Assembly (NCBI GenBank): GCA_031292195.1
Contig: JARLHP010000081.1
Span: 1-47,441 of the forward strand
DNA: 47,441 bases
DNA from: Syntrophobacteraceae bacterium
GTDB taxonomy: Bacteria; Desulfobacterota; Syntrophobacteria; Syntrophobacterales; Syntrophobacteraceae
Reading direction: 5' to 3'
Below are positions 42,113 to 47,441 of this stretch, piece by piece. Numbering within the stretch: the first letter of the stretch is position 1; each line of letters opens with the position of its first letter. The position numbers were made by a program, and so were the translations under genes. A model generated the notes under the pieces. That model made no database searches and had not been told where the DNA came from. It was given only the letters and a program-made list of their open reading frames with translations.

Positions 42113-44686
42113 ATGGCCGAAAAGTTCATCCGCATAAGGGGCGCGAGGCAGAATAACCTCAAGAACATCGACCTGATGGTCCCGCGAAACAGTTTCGTGG
42201 TAATCACCGGGGTGAGCGGATCGGGCAAATCCTCGCTGGCCTTCGACACTCTTTTCGCAGAAGGCCAGAGGCGCTACCTGGAGGCGCTTTCCACCTATGC
42301 GCGCCAGACCGCCGGAAGACTCAACGCGCCGCTGGTAGATGAAATCGAGGGCTTAAGCCCAGCGATTGCCATCGAACAAAAGGGTTTGCCGAACAATCCT
42401 CGCTCGACCGTGGCTACTCTGACTGAAATAAGCGATTACCTGAGACTTATATTCGCCAGGCTGGGCACGGTCTATTGCCCGACCTGCAATGTGCCCGTTC
42501 GGGGCTGGACGGTCCGGGAAATTGTGGCCGATCTTTTGGCGAGTTTTCCGGCGAAAAGCCGCCTCTTGGTCCTCGCCCCCCTGGGCGAGGTTCCCGAAAA
42601 GGAACTGCCAAACCTGCTAAGAAAGCTGCGGCGCGACGGTTTCGGCAGGGTGCGCGCATACGGGTCGGTCTATGTGCTGGACCCGCTTCCGTCTCTTCCC
42701 CGCAGAACCAGCCACGCCCTCCAGATTGTCATCGATCGCCTTGTCCTGGACGATGAAAAGCAAAGGCGGCTGATCGACTCGCTGGAACTGGCCTTCAAGA
42801 CCGCGCCGGGAACGGCTGCGGTCGCCACCCCCGAAGGCTTCGAAAAATCCTACAGCGAATCGGCGCGTTGCGCTTCCTGCGGATTCACGGGTCCGGAGCT
42901 TACTCCCGGCCTTTTCTCTTTCCAGCACCCTGCCGGCATGTGTTCCGAATGCCGGGGGCTGGGGTTTGTCGGTGAGGACGTGCCGGAAGTGTCGAGCCGC
43001 TCTTCGAAGAAGACAGAGGGCGACCTCGAAGAGGAAACCGGTCCGGCGCCCCCGGACCCCTCCGATCAGCCGCAATGCCGGGCGTGCCGGGGAACAAGGC
43101 TAAACGATTCCGCCCGCTCGGTGCGGTTGGGCGGGCTTTCCATCGACCGCGTTCTGGCGATGACCCCACCCGGGGCGGCCGAGTGGCTGGAAGGACTCGA
43201 GTTCGAGCAATCACGCCGGGAGATTCTCAATCGGCCTAAAAAGGAGATGCTTAGCCGCCTCCACAACCTGGTGGAACTCGGCCTGCCCTACCTGACGCTC
43301 GAGCGCTCCTCGAACACGCTTTCGGGTGGAGAGGCCCAGCGGGTACGGTTGGCCCACCAGGTGGGAGCAAATCTATCGGGGGTGCTCTATGTTCTCGATG
43401 AGCCCAGCGTAGGGTTGCATCCGCGCGATCACCGCAGGCTCCTGGGGCTCCTGATGCGGCTGCGGGACGCAGGCAACAGTCTTGTCACGGTGGAACACGA
43501 CAGGGAGACGATCCTGCGCGCGGACCATGTAATCGACATGGGTCCCGGCGCCGGAACCGAAGGCGGCGAGGTGATGTTTTCGGGGCCTCCGGAGAGGATC
43601 GGCGAGTGTCCCGCCTCGCTTACCGGTCTGTATATATCGGGCAAAAAGCGCATAGAAATTCCACAATGCAGGAAGAGAGGTTCTGATTTTTTTCGGCTGA
43701 CGGGGGCCTCAGGACACAATCTCAAGTCGATTTGCGCCGATTTTCCGTACGGGCTGCTTACCTGTGTCACCGGGGTTTCGGGTTCGGGCAAGAGCACGCT
43801 GGTTCTCGATACGCTCTACCGCGCGCTGGCCCGGATGATTTATAAAGTGGAAACTCATCCCGCCCCGTTTGCGGCCCTGGAAAACGCCCAAAGGGTGCAA
43901 AAGGTGATCCTGGTCGATCAGTCGCCGATCGGCAGGACCCCGCGCTCTATTCCGGCTACCTATACAGGGGTCTTCGAACTTATCCGGCAGCTGTTTTCAA
44001 GGGCGCCCGAAGCCCGTGCCCGGGGGTATTCTCCCGCCCGCTTTTCGTTTAACGCCAGGGGCGGGCGGTGCGAACACTGCCGCGGCGAGGGTCTCCAGCG
44101 CATAGAGATGTATTTTCTGCCCGACATCTACGTGACCTGCCCGGTTTGCGGGGGAAGCAGGTATAACCGGGATACTCTGGACATCACCTATAAAGGCTGC
44201 TCGATAGCCTCCGTGCTCGATATGACCGTATACGAGGCGGCGGCTTTTTTCGCCAACTTCCGCCTCATTCGCTCCAAACTCGACGGACTGATCGGGGTCG
44301 GAATGGGATACATACGACTGGGACAGCCCGCCACGACTCTTTCCGGAGGCGAGGCGCAAAGGGTGAAGCTGGCCGCCGAATTGAGCCGGCGGGGTCAGGG
44401 AAAGGCGCTCTACATTCTGGATGAACCCACTACCGGCCTTCATTTTGAAGACATCAGCAAACTGCTGCTGGTACTGCGAAAGCTGGTGGACCAGGAGAAC
44501 ACCGTCATCGTGATCGAGCATCATATGGACGTCATAAAATCGGCCGACTACGTGCTGGATCTAGGTCCGGAAGGCGGTGAGGGTGGCGGGCGGATAGTGG
44601 CGGCCGGAACCCCGGAGGAGGTTGCCCGCTCCACTGTTTCGCATACCGCGCCCTATTTGCGGGAGGCGCTCGGAATCAAATCGTAG
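42113..44686 (+). CDS. uvrA: UvrA-like excinuclease ABC subunit A, shortened
   Basis: At 857 residues it is about 80 shorter than usual UvrA (about 940). Both ATPase heads are complete: Walker A GVSGSGKSS at 33-41 and GVSGSGKST near 555, and LSGGEAQRV near 402 and 743. Zinc sites CASCG...CSEC near 255 and CEHC...CPVCGGSRYN near 655-685 are kept, with CPTC at 122-125. The shortening lies after GLGFVGEDVPEV, where the usual 'DPDLVV...' to 'CPTCKGKRL' portion is replaced by a short acidic-basic linker before CRACRGTRL. It binds damaged DNA with UvrB. It may be a lineage-specific UvrA or a second paralogue. Confidence 0.92.
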   Translation: MAEKFIRIRGARQNNLKNIDLMVPRNSFVVITGVSGSGKSSLAFDTLFAEGQRRYLEALSTYARQTAGRLNAPLVDEIEGLSPAIAIEQKGLPNNPRSTVATLTEISDYLRLIFARLGTVYCPTCNVPVRGWTVREIVADLLASFPAKSRLLVLAPLGEVPEKELPNLLRKLRRDGFGRVRAYGSVYVLDPLPSLPRRTSHALQIVIDRLVLDDEKQRRLIDSLELAFKTAPGTAAVATPEGFEKSYSESARCASCGFTGPELTPGLFSFQHPAGMCSECRGLGFVGEDVPEVSSRSSKKTEGDLEEETGPAPPDPSDQPQCRACRGTRLNDSARSVRLGGLSIDRVLAMTPPGAAEWLEGLEFEQSRREILNRPKKEMLSRLHNLVELGLPYLTLERSSNTLSGGEAQRVRLAHQVGANLSGVLYVLDEPSVGLHPRDHRRLLGLLMRLRDAGNSLVTVEHDRETILRADHVIDMGPGAGTEGGEVMFSGPPERIGECPASLTGLYISGKKRIEIPQCRKRGSDFFRLTGASGHNLKSICADFPYGLLTCVTGVSGSGKSTLVLDTLYRALARMIYKVETHPAPFAALENAQRVQKVILVDQSPIGRTPRSIPATYTGVFELIRQLFSRAPEARARGYSPARFSFNARGGRCEHCRGEGLQRIEMYFLPDIYVTCPVCGGSRYNRDTLDITYKGCSIASVLDMTVYEAAAFFANFRLIRSKLDGLIGVGMGYIRLGQPATTLSGGEAQRVKLAAELSRRGQGKALYILDEPTTGLHFEDISKLLLVLRKLVDQENTVIVIEHHMDVIKSADYVLDLGPEGGEGGGRIVAAGTPEEVARSTVSHTAPYLREALGIKS

Positions 44687-44803
44687 CGTTTCCGGTTTTT
44701 ACCATCGGTCGCCTCTATTGCCCGGCATTGAAATCGTAATTAAAAAAATCTTAAACAAGGCAGTTGAAAAACTCATCATAATCCCGATAATGGAGACTAC
44801 GAT

Positions 44804-45022
44804 ATGGAAGGTGAACGGCAGATCAGGGACACCCTGTATGAAATATTGGGCGAAGAGGGGTGCGGCATAACGTGTGAGGACGATGCCGACATTTTCTACG
44901 ATAAAGAAGGCTGGAAGCTGATGCTCTGCGGCTTCATGGAGCCCTGGAAGCTTGGCGCCACGGTCGAGGAAGCCAGATTTTCTCTCAAAAACCTGGGTTC
45001 CATGGGATACGGCCTCTCCTGA
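44804..45022 (+). CDS. 72-residue protein of unknown function
   Basis: The frame starts at ATG 44804 with tggagacta just ahead as a possible ribosome-binding site. The protein is acidic, with GEEGCGITCEDDADIFYDKEG and KLMLCGFMEPWKLGATVEEA segments. Three cysteines are present but no CxxC pair, and there is no membrane segment. No family is recognised. It lies 117 nt after uvrA and 131 nt before the zinc-ribbon gene, all on the same strand. The codon pattern and start site make it a plausible gene. Confidence 0.65.
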   Translation: MEGERQIRDTLYEILGEEGCGITCEDDADIFYDKEGWKLMLCGFMEPWKLGATVEEARFSLKNLGSMGYGLS

Positions 45023-45153
45023 AGGCCCGGACTCGAACTCTCCGGGGGGTGGAAAACCCGCAACGGAGGTGACGCCGGATCGGTCTTTATATCGCGCGCT
45101 CATGCGCTTTGTGGAACGTAAACTTCATCATCATCCAAAAGAGGAGCCGACAA

Positions 45154-45357
45154 ATGACGACACCGCAACACTGTCCTGGATTCGAGCAGTTGAAGAGCCT
45201 GCAGTCCTTTTCCTGTGCTTGCCCGGAATGTGGAGAGGAGAAAGAAATTTTCTCGGATGAATTCGATAAGAAGCACATTTGCGGAAAATGCGGTAAGGAG
45301 ATCGATTTTACGAAGTGCTCGCTGCAGGCGACAGGTTCATCGGCCGCCCCCCGTTAG
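45154..45357 (+). CDS. Small zinc-ribbon protein
   Basis: The 67-residue protein starts at ATG 45154 behind gaggagccgacaa. CPEC at 23-26 and CGKC at 43-46 form two CxxC knuckles of a likely zinc ribbon. The intervening EEKEIFSDEFDKKHI is acidic. It is cytoplasmic and could be a regulator or an accessory metal-binding protein. It is the last rightward gene before the ftsY terminator. No specific family is known to me. Confidence 0.75.
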   Translation: MTTPQHCPGFEQLKSLQSFSCACPECGEEKEIFSDEFDKKHICGKCGKEIDFTKCSLQATGSSAAPR

Positions 45358-45638
45358 TTTCTTCGGACCCCGGTGACCCGTGGTCCACAAAATGAAAGCC
45401 CCCCGGATGCGCATTTTAACCGCATCCGGGGGGCCCGCTCGCTAGTTCCAATCTCCACCTCTTCATTTGTGTTAACACCCAATCGTGTTCCCGCCGAATG
45501 CTCGCCACGCCGCCTTGAAGGCTCGCGGCGCTTTCCCCGACAAACGGACTCCCCTCTTTCGGGGACCGCGCGGGAATTCCACAGGAACATGACACCTTTA
45601 TTATAACAACCGCGGGCTAAAAGATCAATCCTTTTTCG
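45358..45638. other. Convergent intergenic region before ftsY
   Basis: About 280 nt without a supported gene. It contains the ftsY terminator hairpin. Frames open on both strands have no family match and low-complexity Arg/Ser products. Confidence 0.55.
45398..45434 (-). terminator. Strong hairpin terminator after ftsY
   Basis: gccccccggatgcg (45398-45411) and cgcatccggggggc (45421-45434) form a perfect 14-bp stem with the 9-base loop cattttaac. Reading on the minus strand the stem is followed by tttcatttt, a U-rich tract. It may also stop rightward transcripts. Confidence 0.85.
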
Positions 45639-46859
45639 TCAAAACAGCGCATTGGTAAATTCTTCGGCATCGAAGGGGCGCAGGTCGTCGACGCTTTCTC
45701 CGATCCCGATATAGCGCACCGGCACCTGGAGTTCCTCGCAGATGGCCGCCACAATGCCTCCCTTGGCCGTGCCGTCCAGCTTGGTGAGGATGAGACCGGT
45801 AAGACCGATGCCCTCCTTGAAAAGCTTGGCTTGCGACAGGGCGTTCTGGCCGGTCGAGGCATCCAGGACGAGAAAGACCTCGTGAGGGGCGCCCGGCATT
45901 TTCTTCTCGACCACCCTGTGGATTTTTTTCAACTCCTCCATCAGATTGACCTTGGTGTGCATGCGGCCCGCGGTGTCCATCAGCACCACGTCGATATCGC
46001 GGGAAACCGCCGCATCCAGAGCGTCGAAAGCCACCGCGGAAGGATCCGACCCGCTCTTCTGCTTTACCACCGGAACGCCGGTGCGCTCTGCCCATACGGA
46101 CAGTTGCTCGACTGCGGCGGCCCGGAAGGTGTCGCAGGCCACCAGCATGGGTTTGAGGCCCTCCCGTTTTAACTGGGCGGCCAGTTTGCCGGTCGTGGTC
46201 GTCTTTCCCGTGCCGTTTACCCCAACGATCAGGACGACCAGGGGCTTCTGTGCGCGGTAGTCGAGCGCGGGGGCCTCGATCTCAAGAGTGGACCTGATTT
46301 CGGCGCGTATCTGCTCGCGGAGCTTTGCGGGGTCGCTCAACTCTTTTCTCTTCACCTTGTCGGCCACCTTGCCAAGAAGCAAGGAGGTGGTTTTCACCCC
46401 CAAATCGGAGGTGATCAAAATCTCTTCAAGTTCATCGAGCAGGTCGTCATCTATGATCTTCCTGCCCAGAACCAGCCGGTCTATGCGGTGAGTAAATTTT
46501 TCGCGAGTGCCTTTTAGACGGGTGCGAAGGCGTTTGAAAAAACCCTTGCGGGGAACTCCTTCTTCCTGGATTTCATCTTCCTCTTCTGCTTCGTCCCCGG
46601 TCTCATCGCCTGGCAACTCGTCTTCGTCCGGCCGCAAATCCTCGGGGCCACCCTCATTTTCAGGCGCCGCGGATTGGATTTCCGCCTCGGCTTCCGGTTC
46701 TGTTTCCCGCCGTATTTCGGCTTCCCCTGCGATCTCTTCGGCCGGTGCGGTCGAAGTATCGTTCTCCCCGGACTCTTCGGCCTCAACCGGTTCCATGGCT
46801 GGTACGTTCTCTACTTCCGCCGCTCCTTTATCTTTCTTACGTTTGAACCACCTGATCAT
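45639..46859 (-). CDS. ftsY: Signal recognition particle receptor FtsY
   Basis: The 406-residue protein has a Glu-rich N-terminal A domain of about 100 residues (repeated EAE, EEE and DE clusters) that links to the membrane. The NG GTPase follows: [15 protein letters not shown] near 211-225, [22 protein letters not shown] near 300, and [12 protein letters not shown] near 365. It receives ribosome-nascent chain complexes from SRP at the inner membrane. The start has a ggaggagaag site. It is divergent from the class II aldolase gene. Confidence 0.97.
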   Translation of the reverse strand: MIRWFKRKKDKGAAEVENVPAMEPVEAEESGENDTSTAPAEEIAGEAEIRRETEPEAEAEIQSAAPENEGGPEDLRPDEDELPGDETGDEAEEEDEIQEEGVPRKGFFKRLRTRLKGTREKFTHRIDRLVLGRKIIDDDLLDELEEILITSDLGVKTTSLLLGKVADKVKRKELSDPAKLREQIRAEIRSTLEIEAPALDYRAQKPLVVLIVGVNGTGKTTTTGKLAAQLKREGLKPMLVACDTFRAAAVEQLSVWAERTGVPVVKQKSGSDPSAVAFDALDAAVSRDIDVVLMDTAGRMHTKVNLMEELKKIHRVVEKKMPGAPHEVFLVLDASTGQNALSQAKLFKEGIGLTGLILTKLDGTAKGGIVAAICEELQVPVRYIGIGESVDDLRPFDAEEFTNALF

Positions 46860-46896
46860 ATTTTTTCTTCTCCTCCGAAGATCCCATTCGGTCTAA

Positions 46897-46902
46897 ATTA
46901 TA
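46897..46902 (-). promoter_or_regulatory. -10 element of the ftsY promoter
   Basis: On the minus strand the sequence is TATAAT, a perfect -10 box, 37 nt ahead of the ftsY start. No good -35 match is seen at 17 nt spacing. Confidence 0.45.
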
Positions 46903-46983
46903 GTATGGTGACGTGGATAAGACCCGCATCAATAGCAGAATCGGTCGAAACGGTCAAAACAACAGGATTTTGGAGGGCGCCGG

Positions 46984-47441
46984 ATGGATAGTCAAGAGAT
47001 GAATTTGCGTCTCGAAATAGTAAGGGTCTGCCGCAAGCTGGAAAGCGGGGGGCTGATCGCGGCAAGCGACGGCAATGTAAGCTGCAGGTTTGGCCCGGAC
47101 TCTATTCTTATAACTCCCGGCGGTGTGTCAAAGGGGGAGATCGCGCCCGAAGAGATTGCAAAAACCGGTATGGAAGGAACTCTTCTGGAAGGCCCGCTGA
47201 AGCCTTCCAGCGAAATACGAATGCACCTGCTGGTCTATCGCGCAAGACCCGACGTGTCGGCCATTGTTCATGCCCATCCGCCCATGGCGACCGCCTTCAC
47301 GATCGCCGGGTTTTCGTTCGACTCCAAGGTCCTGCCCGAGGTTTGGCTTATGCTGGGGAAAGTTCCTCTTGCCCCCTACGCCACCCCGGCAACCGAGGAA
47401 GTCGCCCGGTCCATCGAACCCCATGTCGCGGACAGCCGGGC
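46984..47441 (+). CDS. Class II aldolase/adducin family protein (3' end beyond window)
   Basis: The visible 152 residues start at ATG 46984 and stay open to the right edge. SGGLIAASDGNVSCRFG near 24-40 is the phosphate-binding region, ITPGGVSKGEI follows near 48, then PSSEIRMHLLVYRARPD near 77, and IVHAHPPMAT near 97 gives the zinc-binding histidines. The family includes L-fuculose-phosphate and L-ribulose-phosphate enzymes. It is transcribed away from ftsY. The last catalytic histidine is expected beyond the window. Exact substrate is not readable. Confidence 0.9.
   Translation, partial: MDSQEMNLRLEIVRVCRKLESGGLIAASDGNVSCRFGPDSILITPGGVSKGEIAPEEIAKTGMEGTLLEGPLKPSSEIRMHLLVYRARPDVSAIVHAHPPMATAFTIAGFSFDSKVLPEVWLMLGKVPLAPYATPATEEVARSIEPHVADSR

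Noticed and set aside
1..47441. CRISPR arrays, tRNA or rRNA genes, integrases and IS transposases
   Set aside because: No regularly spaced repeats, no tRNA or rRNA features and no transposase or integrase motif was seen in the window.

Overview
The window looks like a chromosomal segment of a Gram-negative anaerobe of the Desulfobacterota, probably a Syntrophobacter-like sulfate reducer or syntroph. This is inferred from gene content: LolA and lipid-linked polysaccharide genes point to an outer membrane. A hemA/ccsA/precorrin-2 dehydrogenase cluster, RNase J, and paired class III CoA-transferases fit that group. No rRNA, tRNA or species marker gene is present, so the assignment rests on gene content and general recall of gene neighbourhoods.

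Positions 1-19670 form one long leftward exopolysaccharide / surface-glycan locus. In the direction of transcription it starts with a WbaP/PglC-type initiating sugar transferase. It continues with a WlbA-WlbB pair, a FemAB-like protein, two NodB-type deacetylases, a GT4, a second oxidoreductase-acyltransferase-aminotransferase set, a GT2, an alpha/alpha-toroid protein, a GxxExxY protein, two asparagine-synthase-like amidotransferases (one without its catalytic Cys), a GNAT/FemAB-like protein, and a Wzy/WaaL-type polymerase cut by the left edge. Together these would prime a lipid-linked sugar, make one or two N-acylated amino sugars (acids), assemble and polymerise the glycan, and decorate it. 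The locus resembles exosortase-associated exopolysaccharide loci, but no exosortase is seen here. A 1.1 kb gene-free region (19671-20780) lies ahead of it.

Positions 20781-23483 carry two leftward class III (CaiB/BaiF) CoA-transferases that look like partner subunits. Positions 24020-26619 hold a small DUF3096 membrane protein, a radical SAM protein with an unusual cysteine spacing, and a long-chain polyprenyl diphosphate synthase. Two tiny leftward Cys-rich genes follow (26665-27052).

Positions 27687-30970 are a heme/cytochrome cluster: precorrin-2 dehydrogenase, CcsA, HemA and a zinc-ribbon protein. Then come leftward ssb and a rightward housekeeping run: plsC, RNase J, ftsK and lolA. A leftward O-methyltransferase and DHA2-type MFS exporter follow; the exporter is broken by one in-frame TAG. 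pdxA, a ParDE-like toxin-antitoxin pair, a shortened UvrA, two small proteins, leftward ftsY and the start of a class II aldolase complete the window.

The gaps between genes carry a recurring family of short hairpins ending in CTACAG and a 67-bp repeat present twice. The exopolysaccharide locus also carries a tandem duplication and an intact plus a broken GxxExxY gene, each beside short 'cacggatgaacacag' or 'cacgaaga' repeats. These are the least explained signals in the window.
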